A DNA stretch of 64,000 nt from Paenibacillus sp. IHBB 10380 (GTDB lineage Bacteria > Bacillota > Bacilli > Paenibacillales > Paenibacillaceae), in assembly GCF_000949425.1 (NCBI RefSeq), contig NZ_CP010976.1, positions 1,426,001-1,490,000 on the forward strand, in the 5' to 3' direction. The notes under the pieces are model-generated. The model ran no database searches. It worked only from the letters and a program-made list of their open reading frames with translations, and was not told where the DNA came from. Shown here piece after piece: positions 1 through 8,418 of the stretch; the first letter of the stretch is position 1; each line of letters opens with the position of its first letter. Position numbers and translations under genes: made by a program.

Positions 1-135
1 AGGACAGGGGAATTGGAAATAAACATAATGTGCAGGATTATTCAAAAAGAGCATGAACATCGTATACAGCATTCACGCTGCAACCTCACGCCTTAGTCTG
101 TCCGGGGAATTTCGGGGAAGCTGGATCAGGCAGAT

Positions 136-154
136 AACCCTGCGAGGCTAAGTC
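136..154 (+). repeat. partial copy of cassette-associated structured repeat
   Basis: These 19 bases match positions 8730-8748 with one difference (core CGAGGCTAAGTC). The latter is the centre of the long structured repeat at 8649-8811. The flanks here do not fold into the outer stem seen in the other copies, so this is a degenerate or partial copy. The rest of 1-265 shows no gene I can support. Confidence 0.4.
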
Positions 155-265
155 TGCGATCCGCGCTACACAACTTCCGGGAGTGTTGTGGTATGATGGA
201 ATGAACAGCAATCTCTTGGATCATCAACGGTTTGGAGTGAATGGATATGCTAGTGAATCGAATGA

Positions 266-417
266 ATTGCAGGCATTGATGAAGCAAAAGTTGATAGCAT
301 CGCGGATGCAGTGATTTTGCTGGCGCATTCGAGAAAATTCAATATACAGTCTTTACAAGGGTAGCAGAACTCAGTAGTGTTGCAAAAGTCATTACCGATC
401 TGGGCGTAAACGAGTAG
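266..417 (+). pseudogene. possible decayed reading frame, unidentified
   Basis: Two overlapping + frames look coding but each is short and lacks a start. One frame (266-357) reads a helical stretch beginning IAGIDEAKVDSIADAV and ends at TAG. The next frame (331-417) reads EKIQYTVFTRVAELSSVAKV and ends at TAG. A single indel near 331-355 would join them. I do not recognise the family. It lies directly upstream of the OsmC-family gene in the same direction. It could equally be chance; codon choice is the only support. Confidence 0.2.
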
Positions 418-494
418 CAGGTCAGCACTCTGAATGAACAATCTATAGAATGTATCCGGGTCAGAATCGGAGATCATTGAAAGGAATGAGTGAG

Positions 495-953
495 ATGAAA
501 CATCCTTTTCATCTGAAAGCGGTATGGAATGGTGGACGTAATAGTGAAGGACATATCGATGCAGGCGGGTTAAAAACGATAATTTCGATTCCGCAGGAGA
601 TGGGTGGTCCGGGAACAGGTACCAACCCTGACGAAATGCTTCTGGGGGCAGCGTCGACCTGTTATCTGATTACCCTGGTAGCGATGCTTGAGCGTTCGGA
701 TATTACACCACAGGATATGACACTGGAGTCTGAGGCGATTGTAGATGTAACGAATAACGTATTTTCGTACGAACGGATCGTGCACAAACCACGGATTGTG
801 CTTAAAGCGGATGCAACAGAGGCTGAACTGACGAAGGCAGAGCGGCTGGCACATATGGCAGAAGAGTCCTGTATGATCTCCAGAGCAGTAGCGGGCAATG
901 TCTCCATAGAGACGCAGCCTATTATTGTAACAGCTGGGGGCAACGCGGTGTGA
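495..953 (+). CDS. OsmC/Ohr-family protein (SACOL1771-like peroxiredoxin type)
   Basis: A 152-residue OsmC-fold protein. The family are small cytosolic thiol peroxidases that reduce organic hydroperoxides with two conserved cysteines. Visible hallmarks are the PEMLLGAASTCYL-like stretch (here NPDEMLLGAASTCYL, first Cys) and the later EESCMISRAV stretch (second Cys), at the expected places. The start at 495 is chosen because AAGGA at 481-485 lies nine bases upstream; an in-frame ATG at 486 and a longer frame from 450 have no usable ribosome binding site. The length is normal for the family. It stands alone: a possible decayed frame lies upstream and an insertion-sequence remnant downstream. 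OsmC, Ohr and YhfA-like subgroups cannot be separated safely by eye. Confidence 0.85.
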   Translation: MKHPFHLKAVWNGGRNSEGHIDAGGLKTIISIPQEMGGPGTGTNPDEMLLGAASTCYLITLVAMLERSDITPQDMTLESEAIVDVTNNVFSYERIVHKPRIVLKADATEAELTKAERLAHMAEESCMISRAVAGNVSIETQPIIVTAGGNAV

Positions 954-1041
954 TGTAGTGAATATTGGGCGGCTGGACAATTGTTAGGGATTGGGGAAAC
1001 CTGTCGTAAAGTATTCAGGATAACTTCATTTTAATAATGCT

Positions 1042-1663
1042 TTATGAGCCTGTAGTGTAGAAATTCACTATGGGCTTGGTTTTGCTCTTTAAATGAAGAT
1101 ACATAGCAAGATAGTTACTATTTAAGCAGAAGAAACAGTTTTGGACACGGCCTGTCCATTTTCGAGTCACGTCCATGGTTACCAAGTAGAGCATTTTGAG
1201 CAAGGCATCTTCACTTGGAAAGATACTCTTTCCTTTGGTTACTTTTCGAAGTTGACGATGGTAACTTTCAATAATATTAGTCGTATAAATAAGTTTACGA
1301 ATCTCAGGTGGGTACTTGAAGAAGGTCGCGAGTTCTTCCCAATTGTTGCGCCAAGAGCGTACAATGAATGGGTATTTACTGCCCCAGATCTCTTCGAAGC
1401 GATCAAGCTCTAGCAGAGCCATTTCTTCTGTCGTTGCTTTGTAAATGGGCTTGAGGTCTGCAGTCACTTTCTTTAAATCCTTGTAGGATACAAAACGTGT
1501 AGAATTACGTATCTGGTGGACAATACATTTCTGGATTTCGGTCTGTGGATAACATGCTGTAATAGCCTGTGAGGTTATCAACACAGGTAATCAGAATGTT
1601 CTGTACGCCTCGATTTTTCAGATCCGTTAAGACACTAAGCCAGAATTTAGAGGACTCATTCTC
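1042..1663 (-). pseudogene. IS256-family transposase remnant, 5'-truncated and frameshifted
   Basis: Minus-strand fragment of an IS256-family (mutator-type, DDE) transposase. The first frame shows SKFWLSVLTDLKNRGVQN...VDNLTG, which contains the second catalytic Asp. The frame then changes near 1560-1580 to ITACYPQTEIQKCIVHQIRN, continuing to NIIESYHRQLRK with the catalytic Glu, and to the C-terminal end. Full family members are about 400 residues; only the last half remains and the N-terminal DNA-binding part with the first Asp is missing. Residues before GENESSKFW do not belong to the family. It cannot be active. It differs in sequence from the complete IS256-type element at 5020-6357, so it comes from another insertion. 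Confidence 0.88.
1047..1076 (+). terminator. hairpin, possible terminator
   Basis: AGCC-TG-TAGTG, an eight-base loop, then CACTA-TG-GGCT, followed by a T-rich tail. It lies about 95 bases after the OsmC-family gene and overlaps the 3' end of the minus-strand transposase remnant, so it may instead be part of the insertion-sequence end. Confidence 0.35.
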
Positions 1664-1707
1664 TCCAATCCTTATGGGGGTTCCTGGAGAATAAAAACAA
1701 AACAAAC

Positions 1708-1741
1708 TCTCCAATTTAACCAGTTAGGTTGGAGAATTTTT
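1708..1741 (+). terminator. rho-independent terminator-like hairpin
   Basis: TCTCCAA (1708-1714) pairs with TTGGAGA (1729-1735). The inner TAAC/GTTA pairs continue the stem through two T-G pairs, and five T follow. It has no intact gene immediately upstream on the + strand and may be left from the sequence replaced by the transposase remnant. Confidence 0.5.
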
Positions 1742-2030
1742 CATGTGTATTTACGTTTGAATTTGTCATTGGTAAAACTTCCATTTGAGAGGAATCATGA
1801 TTTGATCATGTACTGAAAGGCTAGACGATAGAATCATGATATCAAATTGAAAATAAAAATAGTTCATGCTTTAAAGTATGAACTATATTTACTATTTTCT
1901 CTACATGTTTTCATCGGTTTAATTTGGGACTTTGCGTTTAAACGATATAGTAAATGAAAACAAGTAATGTATAAGGGTGGCTAATGAAGCGCATAAATAA
2001 AGGATTATAGGAAGGAGCATTCATCATACG
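1742..2030. other. intergenic region upstream of araC-type regulator
   Basis: No gene seen. It contains a palindrome at 1861-1884 (AGTTCAT/ATGAACT with inner CTTTAAAG), preceded by an A-rich run and so able to act as a terminator for minus-strand transcription. Otherwise it is AT-rich leader of the regulator gene. The ribosome binding site AGGAAGGAG near 2009-2017 is rather far (about 13 bases) from the ATG at 2031. Confidence 0.4.
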
Positions 2031-2981
2031 ATGAAACAGCAAGAAGAGTACAAAGTCTGGAATCAATTACATATTGAGCTGGCCGACATCCGTCTGTATA
2101 CACTTGCTGCGGGAGAATCAAGCAACGGCTACCATTTGCCTGCAAGTGCTTTTCTATTCCTGTACAGGGGTAAAGCGAAGATACGGATGGATGGGCTTAT
2201 TCATCCAGCTGAACATTTTTATTGTTTACATGGCTGCAAGGGTATGAGGCTGGATATTGAAGCAACGGAATATCTGGAATATTATTTGGTGCTTTATCGT
2301 GGCGAATTTTCGCTCCGCCGAAGATATTTTCTGAACAAGGGAGAAATTCCCCCGTCTCAGCAAATATTTGCATTTGCTCCCGCACAGCCTGTAGGGCTCT
2401 ATCAGATAATGCTGCGAATGGAAGAGGCATGGAGCGAATCGACGGAGAAGGATAAATTTGTGGTGAAAACACTGTTCTATCAATTTATTCTGGAAATGCT
2501 TCAGCAAAAACAGCAGTTAGGAGTTGATCTCCTTCCTACAGAAGTTGTTAAGCAAGTAGTCCAGTATATGCATAAGCACCTAGACGAACCGTTGACGCTG
2601 GAGCTTCTAGGACAGAGGTTCGGCTACAATCCTCAGTATCTGGCCCGTAGATTCAAGGAATTAACGACGCGCAGCCCGATCGATTATCTAATAATTGGAC
2701 TTCGTATTGGCAAAGCGTGTCATATGTTGCAATACACGGATGCTTCGATTGGTGAGATTTCCCAGAGTGTAGGCTATGAGGATGTGTTTTATTTTAACCG
2801 TATATTCAAAAAGAACGTCGGTCTCTCTCCCAGCCATTTCAAAAAAGAGCTGTCTGGTGAAGAGGATGTTCGGTTTAATCCATATAAAAGGTGGGGATTG
2901 TCCATGTCAGAGTCCACTTCTCAATGTTATGTTGATAATGATAATTATTATCACTATAAAAAAGAGGAGAGTATCACATGA
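2031..2981 (+). CDS. AraC-family transcriptional regulator
   Basis: A 316-residue regulator with an N-terminal cupin-like sensor region (about residues 10-130) and a C-terminal AraC/XylS DNA-binding domain (about 175-280). The latter has two helix-turn-helix units: LTLELLGQRFGYNPQYLARRF and IGEISQSVGYEDVFYFNRIFKKNVGLSPSHF, the second being the family signature. It overlaps the following siderophore-binding lipoprotein gene by 4 bp (ATGA), so the two are co-translated and the regulator probably controls that uptake gene, as Btr does in Bacillus. The last 25 or so residues (after FKKEL) form an unusual tail rich in Asn, Asp, Tyr and His; its codons also spell a Fur box (2934-2952), so the tail may exist because of the operator rather than for protein function. 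The effector is unknown. Confidence 0.9.
   Translation: MKQQEEYKVWNQLHIELADIRLYTLAAGESSNGYHLPASAFLFLYRGKAKIRMDGLIHPAEHFYCLHGCKGMRLDIEATEYLEYYLVLYRGEFSLRRRYFLNKGEIPPSQQIFAFAPAQPVGLYQIMLRMEEAWSESTEKDKFVVKTLFYQFILEMLQQKQQLGVDLLPTEVVKQVVQYMHKHLDEPLTLELLGQRFGYNPQYLARRFKELTTRSPIDYLIIGLRIGKACHMLQYTDASIGEISQSVGYEDVFYFNRIFKKNVGLSPSHFKKELSGEEDVRFNPYKRWGLSMSESTSQCYVDNDNYYHYKKEESIT
2934..2952 (+). promoter_or_regulatory. Fur box inside the 3' end of araC-type gene
   Basis: GATAATGATAATTATTATC matches the classical Fur box GATAATGATAATCATTATC at 18 of 19 positions. It lies 26 bases upstream of the lipoprotein start at 2978 and inside the regulator coding sequence. It implies iron repression of an internal promoter for the lipoprotein gene. 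Confidence 0.8.
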
Positions 2982-3979
2982 ACAGAACATCTAGAAAAAA
3001 TATGATGGCAACACTTCTACTCTGTATGGCCTTATTGGTTACAGCTTGCGGAGGGGGGAACTCTAGTCTACAGTCTCCATCGGAAACATCTGCTCCCGGC
3101 TCAAATTCTTCTGAATCAACTCAGAAAACAACGCCTGTGGCAGCCACCAAGATCGTGAATACCATATTCGGAGAGGTGGAAGTTTCGAAAAAACCCGAAC
3201 GCATCGTGGCGATTCAATATTTGAGCAGTCTTCTGGCAGTGAAGGCTAATGCAATCGGCTCTACGACGCGCATCATGGACAACCCGTATTTCAGTGGTTT
3301 AACGGACAATATTGAGATTGTCGGTTCTTCCGGCAGTGATGTTTCCTTTGAAAAGCTGATTGATCTTAATCCCGATCTGATTGTCGTAATGACCTCGGAT
3401 GAGGAAGAATATAAAAAGTACAATAAAATTGCACCAACGGTTGCCATTCCCTATGGGAACTTTTCATCCATTGAAGAGGAAGTGAAGTTCTTTGGAGACC
3501 TGCTGGGGCGGGAGGAGGAGGCCACCACATGGATATCCGATTATACTGCGCGAATCGCTGCTGCCAATGCGAAGGTCCAAGCAGTGATACCCTCAGATGC
3601 AACCTTTAGTATTATGCAAGAAACAGACAAGACATTAAGTATATATGGCAGTGAGTTTGGCCGTGGCGGACAAGTTATTTACGAGAATCTAGGACGGATA
3701 TCACCTCCATCCTATGATGAAGCTTTTTTGAAAGAGAAATATAAGGATATCTCAATGGAATTATTGGAGCAATATGCCGGAGACTATATTATCTTGACTA
3801 CCGAGAGATCACTGGAGAAACTTCGCAAGGATTCAATCTGGGGACAGCTGGAAGCAGTCAAAAATGACAGACTATATGCCTGGTCCAACAGCCGCTCCTA
3901 TTTCATTGATCCGTTGTCGGTGTTGATGCAGACAGAAGAATTGGCTGAGTGGTTGACGAATGCTCCACAGAAAAATTGA
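2978..3979 (+). CDS. iron(III)-siderophore ABC transporter substrate-binding lipoprotein
   Basis: A 333-residue lipoprotein of the FhuD/FepB/BtuF type (periplasmic-binding class III). The N-terminus MNRTSRKNMMATLLLCMALLV is a signal peptide ending in the lipobox VTAC, with Cys as the first mature residue; a Ser/Thr/Gly-rich linker follows. The binding domain shows the family pattern PERIVAIQYLSSLLAVKANAIG, then IDLNPDLIVVMTSDEE and TVAIPYGNFSSIEEEVKFFGDLLGREEEA. It captures a ferric siderophore outside the membrane for a separate FecCD-type permease, which is not in this window. The gene overlaps the AraC regulator by 4 bp and has GAGGAG ahead of the start. A Fur box lies 26 bases upstream. 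It is a paralogue of the lipoprotein at 13557. The exact siderophore cannot be read from sequence. Confidence 0.92.
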   Translation: MNRTSRKNMMATLLLCMALLVTACGGGNSSLQSPSETSAPGSNSSESTQKTTPVAATKIVNTIFGEVEVSKKPERIVAIQYLSSLLAVKANAIGSTTRIMDNPYFSGLTDNIEIVGSSGSDVSFEKLIDLNPDLIVVMTSDEEEYKKYNKIAPTVAIPYGNFSSIEEEVKFFGDLLGREEEATTWISDYTARIAAANAKVQAVIPSDATFSIMQETDKTLSIYGSEFGRGGQVIYENLGRISPPSYDEAFLKEKYKDISMELLEQYAGDYIILTTERSLEKLRKDSIWGQLEAVKNDRLYAWSNSRSYFIDPLSVLMQTEELAEWLTNAPQKN

Positions 3980-4355
3980 CATAGGACCTGTATTATTCAG
4001 CGGTAATTAATCTTTCATTATGAATCCATTGATAAGCCGCTCTATATATCTCCAGCTTAAGAAGGCTGCAGCACTTCTTGTTGATTGTCCTTTTTTGCGT
4101 TCTGACTCCGATAAGAAGCGAAAGGAATGTGGTCTTCTAGCTGACGTTATTGACCCACACGACCTGTCATTGATGGGATGTTCGCGTGAATCAATTTCTA
4201 TAGAAGCTTCAGCTAATAGTATTAGTGGAAGTTATTCATTTGGATACAGGAACAACGTTCGTCATATTCATCCATTTTGTGGTATGATAAGACAGTTAAT
4301 CTTGTGGCTTATGTTTAGAAAAGAATGCTGTTATTCGGGGTGACCATCACTAAAA
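3980..4355. other. intergenic region with first copy of 22-bp direct repeat
   Basis: No gene I can support. A frame of 107 codons from 4020 has no ribosome binding site and runs through repeat sequence, so I reject it. Positions 4175-4196 are one arm of a 22-bp direct repeat whose other arm is at 6513-6534. The downstream sequence (TAGAAGCTTCAGC) resembles a broken form of the terminator stem present after the second copy. Confidence 0.5.
4175..4196 (+). repeat. 22-bp direct repeat, left copy
   Basis: Identical over 22 bases to 6513-6534; the core is GATGTTCGCGTGAATCAATT. The two copies bracket the interrupted membrane-protein gene, as would be left by insertion or by recombination between duplicated sequence. 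Confidence 0.7.
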
Positions 4356-5019
4356 ATGAGCAATTCATTTTTTATATCCAATACTTCAACTAAATTTAAA
4401 ATAAGTTTTTCTATTGCTGGCATGATAATATTGTGGGGCTCTATTTTTGCACTAAAAAAGTACAGGCCTGATCTGAACCTTCATGAGGAACCCAGAATTC
4501 TTTACTATGCGATCCTTGTCACTCTTATTTCGGCTATGGGTTCTTTATTAGGAGTAATAATGATTTTGAGTCATTTAAATTACAAAAATAAAATCAATCA
4601 GTTTATATTGTTCTTGTTAATGGGCATCTTAATAGGCGTTAGTGTGTATAACAGCCTTACAAGAATTTTACTTATTACATTAATTGTAGATGCAATTATA
4701 TTTTTTATAGTAGTTATATTGTTTAAAGTATACTCGACAATTACCACTATGATTGTTACCTCTTTCATATATTTGTTACTTATTCTGGGTAGTAGTGCAT
4801 TGCTGTTTTTATTTGTCCCCAATTTCACAATTAATCTTAATAGTATACTCTATACTCTGATTACATTATTTCTAATTTTATATCGCTTAGTAGGAGTATG
4901 GGTTAATCAGTTTTTTATTTCTGTTGTTATGAGTCAGAAAAAAATTAAACACGAATACACTTCTGAGGTTTTAGTATCACATATCAACTTAATCTATATA
5001 GTAATTTTCATATTAATAA

Positions 5020-6357
5020 GGGAGCGTCAAGATTTATGTGTAAATAAAAATAACCTTGTCTTGAAGAACTAGGATTAGTCTTTGGTCAAGAACATAGCTA
5101 GCAGTTCTGAGCGAGCTTGATCAAAACCAATATGACAACGTGTAGCAAAGCGTTGGTTATAGCTTTCAAACTGTGAAACCAAGAACTTTTCAAGTGCTTC
5201 TTCATTGGGGAATTGCTCTTTACGATTTGTGTATTTCTTAATCTGTTTGTTAAACGATTCGATTAAATTCTTCGAATAAATGCTTCTCCAAATAGGCTTT
5301 GGAAAGCTATAAAACGTAAAGATGTAGGGATTTTCTTGTAGGGATTTAACGACCTTAGGATAAGCAGCCCTCCACTTGTCACAGAAGGTTGCTAGAGCTG
5401 CTTTACCAGCTTCTTCATCATCGGATCGATAGACGGATTTGAAGTCTTCGCAGATCTCTGCTCGATCTGAGACGCGAACTTTATGGGCTATATTACGAGC
5501 TAAATGAACACAGCATGTTTGGTACTTTGCCTGCGGATAGATCTCCTGAATCGCATTCACAATACCTGTGAGTCCATCGGAGATAAAGAGAAGGATTTGT
5601 TCAGTACCACGCTGTTTCACGTCATGGAGCAGTTCTTTCCAGATGTACGCTGATTCGGTTGGTGCAATGGCGTACGTGAGTACTTCCTTGGTGCCATCCT
5701 CACGAATTCCTACGGCAATATAGACCGCTTCCTTAGATACGGTTTTACGCTTAACCGCGATATAGGTAGCATCGATATAGACGCACACATAGCGCTTCTC
5801 AAGTGGTCGTTTCATAAAAGCATCGACATGTTCGACCATTACTTTGGTCATGTTCGATACGGTTTGCGGCGTGTAGTGGTGACCATACATTTTCTCGATT
5901 AGGTCGGCAATCTCCGTCATCGTTACGCCCTTTTGAAACATGTGAATGACGAAGGATTCTAGCGTGTCATTTGAGCGTTTATACGGTGCTACGGTCTGTT
6001 GCTTAAACTCTCCATTACGATCTCGAGGAATGTTTAACTAACTGCAGGTCCCCATACTCGGTATGAAGCGTTCGACAGTAGCCACCGTTTCGAGAATTAC
6101 CTGAATTTACGCCTATACGGTCATATTTTTCATAGTCTAGAAATGCAGTAAGCTCCGTCTCTAGCAGATGATTCATGGCAGCTTCTAAGTGATTACGAAA
6201 AACCTCCGTCACATCTTTTTTTGTGACTAGAGCTTGAACTAAATCTGTTGTAAAATGATTCATAGGGAAGACCTCTCTCTGTGAATTTTGTGTGGTAACT
6301 CAATTCTACAAGAAAAGGTCTTCCTTTTTCTATTTACACAAAATATTTTACGCTCTC
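5020..6357 (-). mobile_element. IS256-family insertion sequence, complete
   Basis: A 1338-bp element. The left end starts GGGAGCGTCAAGATTTATGT; the inverted right end reads GAGAGCGTAAAATATTTTGT, so the ends are imperfect terminal inverted repeats sharing GAGCGT, AAGATTT/AATATTT and TGTGTAAATA. It is flanked by a perfect 8-bp target duplication, ATTAATAA, at 5012-5019 and 6358-6365, the duplication size expected for IS256. Intact ends and a perfect duplication indicate a fairly recent insertion. The transposase carries a one-base frameshift, so this copy could move only if helped in trans. Confidence 0.93.
5075..6263 (-). pseudogene. IS256-family transposase, one-base frameshift
   Basis: A minus-strand mutator-type DDE transposase of about 395 residues when corrected. 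The first frame (6263-6015) begins MNHFTTDLVQALVTKKDV and reaches YGDLQLVK. One extra base (G on the + strand at 6032) then shifts the frame. The downstream frame continues IPRDRNGEFKQQTVAPYKR to the stop at 5075. The catalytic triad is visible: Asp in VYIDATYIAVKRK, Asp in LFISDGLTG, and Glu in NLIESFNKQIKK. Without a frameshift no active protein is made. The shift point TTAAAC-A is not an obvious programmed slippery site, and IS256 elements normally use a single frame, so an inactivating mutation or a sequencing error is the simplest reading. Confidence 0.88.
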
Positions 6358-6512
6358 ATTAATAAATTCTACTGGATTAATTTATAAGCAGGGAGATTAC
6401 AATTTTTACAATGTACTTAATAATTGCTTTATTACTGCTATTGCGATTAATCAAGTTAATTGGCGAAGTTTTAAATTTTGATTTCATTAACTGTGTACAC
6501 AGCCACATAACT

Positions 6513-6534
6513 GGGATGTTCGCGTGAATCAATT
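6513..6534 (+). repeat. 22-bp direct repeat, right copy
   Basis: Identical to 4175-4196. It lies 31 bases after the original stop of the interrupted membrane-protein gene and directly before a terminator, which suggests this copy is the native one and the left copy a duplicate. Confidence 0.7.
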
Positions 6535-6540
6535 GTTAAG

Positions 6541-6574
6541 AAGCTTCTGCCAAAGGAACTGGCGGAGGCTTTTT
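6541..6574 (+). terminator. rho-independent terminator
   Basis: AAGCTTCTGCCA pairs along all 12 positions with TGGCGGAGGCTT (two T-G pairs), with a seven-base loop and five T. It terminates + strand transcription of the interrupted membrane-protein gene or of whatever lay there before. Confidence 0.85.
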
Positions 6575-6701
6575 GTTTGAAAGTATAAGATTAGTGATCG
6601 TCATGTTCTTCCATTTAATAGTATAATAAAAACATGCTTCAAAAAGGCTATTTAAACACGATGATTTCGTTTAATCAATTGTATTCCTTATATTTACGAA
6701 C

Positions 6702-6725
6702 TTCGTGAATAATACGTTAGACGAA
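6702..6725 (+). repeat. cassette-boundary-like motif (TTCGTGAATAA...ACGTTAGACG)
   Basis: TTCGTGAATAATACGTTAGAC resembles the motif at 8391-8418 (TTCGTGAATAACTGAACGTTATC). The two lie on either side of the serine hydrolase gene. The embedded GTTAGAC fits the integron core site form GTTRRRY. No long stem is visible on its left, so this is a reduced copy at best. Confidence 0.35.
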
Positions 6726-6880
6726 ACCACCAGAAGAATAGAAAGGAATCAGCATAGACTCAAAAAATATTTAAAATTAATTGGCTTCAGGAACTTCGCT
6801 TTTCTATGTCATAAAGGCACCAAGCAGGTAATTATGGATGGTGTATCGTATTTTGAAGACTTACAATAGGGAGAATTACA

Positions 6881-8374
6881 ATGAAGAAAATACTAAGTAA
6901 AACAGGTACATCAACAGTATGTGTCATCCTACTTATCGTGATCATTACTACTATAGTTTGTTGGGATGAACTTGGTAGTTTGGTAAGGACAGGAAATTAT
7001 GATAATACGGATAGTATGGTGAAAACCATAATGTCCAAATCGGCCACTCCAGGAGTAGCAGTGGTATTGTTAAACCAGGGCAAGACAGAATATAAGAATT
7101 ACGGATATGCAGATGTTAATAATAAGAAGAGGGTAACTGAAGAGTCATTATTTGAATTGGGATCGACTACAAAGGCATTTACGGCTTTGGCCGTTATTTT
7201 ATTAGAAAATGAGGGATACTTATCTCGCTCAGATTCTATTACAGATTATATTCCTTCGTTTGAGCCAACCATTAAGGGTGAGAAAGTTAATATTACTATT
7301 AATCAGTTGTTAGCTCATACAAGTGGAATTCCACCGTGGAGTATTCGGTTAGTTCCTGAAGGTACTACTGAGGATATGCTTGAAAAAACGATACATAATG
7401 TTTCAGACATTGCATTAGATACGTATCCTGGGACAGCATATAATTATGCTACCGTTAATTATGATATTTTAGCGATGATTATTGAAAAAGCTACAGGTAA
7501 ACGTTATCAGGATTACGTAACTGAAAACATACTGGTTCCTTTAGGGATGACTGATAGTTATTTTACAACAGGTCAGGAAAAGGAATCTGATAAACTTACC
7601 AAAGGATATCGTGTATTATTTGGTAAGGACTTAGAATATGATGCCCCTAGATATTATGGGAATATCGCTGCAGGATATTTGGTAACGAATTCAAAAGATT
7701 TAGAACGCTGGATTAATGCCCAAATGGGGATAGGCGATAGACCAGATCTATTGAATGCTATACAACAGTCTCATCAAGTCGACATCAAAACGGCTGGATA
7801 TGAAGATGAAAATCAATACTATTCATTCGGATGGAGTATTGATACTAAAAATAGAGTTGTTAGTCATAGTGGAGTTAATCCTAATTATTCCTCACAGGTT
7901 ATTATTAATTTAGAAAAGCAGCAGGCCATTTTTGTACTGGCTAATATGAATTCAACTGCACCATCGCAAATTGCTAATAATATATATGAAAGTATGAATG
8001 GCAATCCTATGAATAAATTTAATTATGATGACGTTTATGTATTAATTGATATGATATTTTCATTCTTAGTAATAGTAGCAGTCGTTAACATATGTCTTAA
8101 GGCAATTAAACTAGTTAGAGGAATAAAACTAAACATTAAAGATGAAAAGACAGGAGTCAGGAAGTTAATTGGAAGTAGTGTCAGACTTATCTTAAGCATT
8201 ATGTTTTTGGCATTGGTATTCATTTGGCCTTATCTATTCAATAATAATTATTATATGATAAGGGTGTGGATGTCGTATTCAATATTTATTTGGATGGGTC
8301 TTGCTGCTATCAATTGCATTCTATCGATTATTATTAATATTAAAAAAATAGTAATAATAAGAGGAAGCTTATAA
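6881..8374 (+). CDS. beta-lactamase-family serine hydrolase with C-terminal membrane segments
   Basis: A 497-residue class C beta-lactamase / penicillin-binding-like serine hydrolase (FmtA/AmpC fold). An N-terminal membrane anchor (residues about 9-30) is followed by the catalytic domain. The nucleophile motif SxxK is in GSTTKAF (about residue 93), the conserved Tyr lies in YNYATVNYDIL, and the third motif HxG is in VVSHSGVNPNY. Three further membrane segments follow (about 385-410, 430-450, 462-490), an arrangement seen in Bacillus and Paenibacillus extracytoplasmic esterase/peptidase relatives. Its substrate, a D-amino-acid peptide or an ester, cannot be told. GGGAG precedes the start by seven bases. 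The gene is AT-rich and sits alone between two ACGTTA-type motifs, as if a cassette. It lacks a clear Asn in the Tyr motif, which argues against beta-lactam hydrolysis as its main job. Confidence 0.85.
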   Translation: MKKILSKTGTSTVCVILLIVIITTIVCWDELGSLVRTGNYDNTDSMVKTIMSKSATPGVAVVLLNQGKTEYKNYGYADVNNKKRVTEESLFELGSTTKAFTALAVILLENEGYLSRSDSITDYIPSFEPTIKGEKVNITINQLLAHTSGIPPWSIRLVPEGTTEDMLEKTIHNVSDIALDTYPGTAYNYATVNYDILAMIIEKATGKRYQDYVTENILVPLGMTDSYFTTGQEKESDKLTKGYRVLFGKDLEYDAPRYYGNIAAGYLVTNSKDLERWINAQMGIGDRPDLLNAIQQSHQVDIKTAGYEDENQYYSFGWSIDTKNRVVSHSGVNPNYSSQVIINLEKQQAIFVLANMNSTAPSQIANNIYESMNGNPMNKFNYDDVYVLIDMIFSFLVIVAVVNICLKAIKLVRGIKLNIKDEKTGVRKLIGSSVRLILSIMFLALVFIWPYLFNNNYYMIRVWMSYSIFIWMGLAAINCILSIIINIKKIVIIRGSL

Positions 8375-8390
8375 AAAAAATCAGGGTCGT

Positions 8391-8418
8391 TTCGTGAATA
8401 ACTGAACGTTATCGGAAA
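8391..8418 (+). repeat. cassette-boundary-like motif with GTTATCGGAAA
   Basis: TTCGTGAATAACTGAACGTT continues into ATCGGAAA. The part ATAAC-TGAAC-GTTAT is a short hairpin, and AACGTTATCGGAAA is repeated almost exactly at 9582-9595. It lies 17 bases after the hydrolase stop, the same gene-to-repeat relation as in the longer copies. Confidence 0.5.

Larger units (their letters stand above)
4356..6481 (+). pseudogene. multi-pass membrane protein gene interrupted by IS256-family element
   Basis: From ATG 4356 the frame encodes a hydrophobic protein with about six to seven membrane segments (for example residues 16-33, 50-73, 82-100, 104-125, 130-155, 160-180) and few polar loops. I do not recognise the family. 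The frame runs into the insertion element at 5020 and would stop at 5072 after an artificial tail. Removing the element (5020-6357) and one copy of the 8-bp target duplication restores an open frame. It reads on from ...IVIFILI into NSTGLIYKQGDYNFYNVL and ends at TGA 6479-6481, giving about 260 residues. The gene was therefore intact before the insertion and is now split; the truncated 238-residue product might still be made. It is very AT-rich compared with its neighbours and is bracketed by the 22-bp direct repeats, so it probably arrived by transfer. Confidence 0.8.
6482..6880. other. intergenic region between interrupted gene and serine hydrolase
   Basis: It holds the right copy of the 22-bp repeat (6513-6534), a terminator (6541-6574) and a cassette-boundary-like motif (6702-6725). 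An open + frame from GTG 6705 to TAG 6867-6869 (54 codons, reading TLDETTRRIERNQHRLKK and on to SYFEDLQ) ends 11 bases before the hydrolase start. It looks like plausible protein but has no ribosome binding site, so it may be a gene remnant. Confidence 0.4.

Noticed and set aside
570..980. Long minus-strand frames opposite the OsmC-family gene
   Set aside because: They are antisense to a clear gene and have Cys/Arg-rich composition without family features.
4020..4343. Open + frame of 107 codons after the first lipoprotein gene
   Set aside because: No ribosome binding site, no recognisable protein pattern, and it runs through the 22-bp direct repeat and a damaged terminator-like sequence.
6015..6040. 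Programmed ribosomal frameshift in the IS256-type transposase
   Set aside because: The shift point has no classic A-AAA-AAG or similar slippery run followed by a structure, and the family normally uses one frame.
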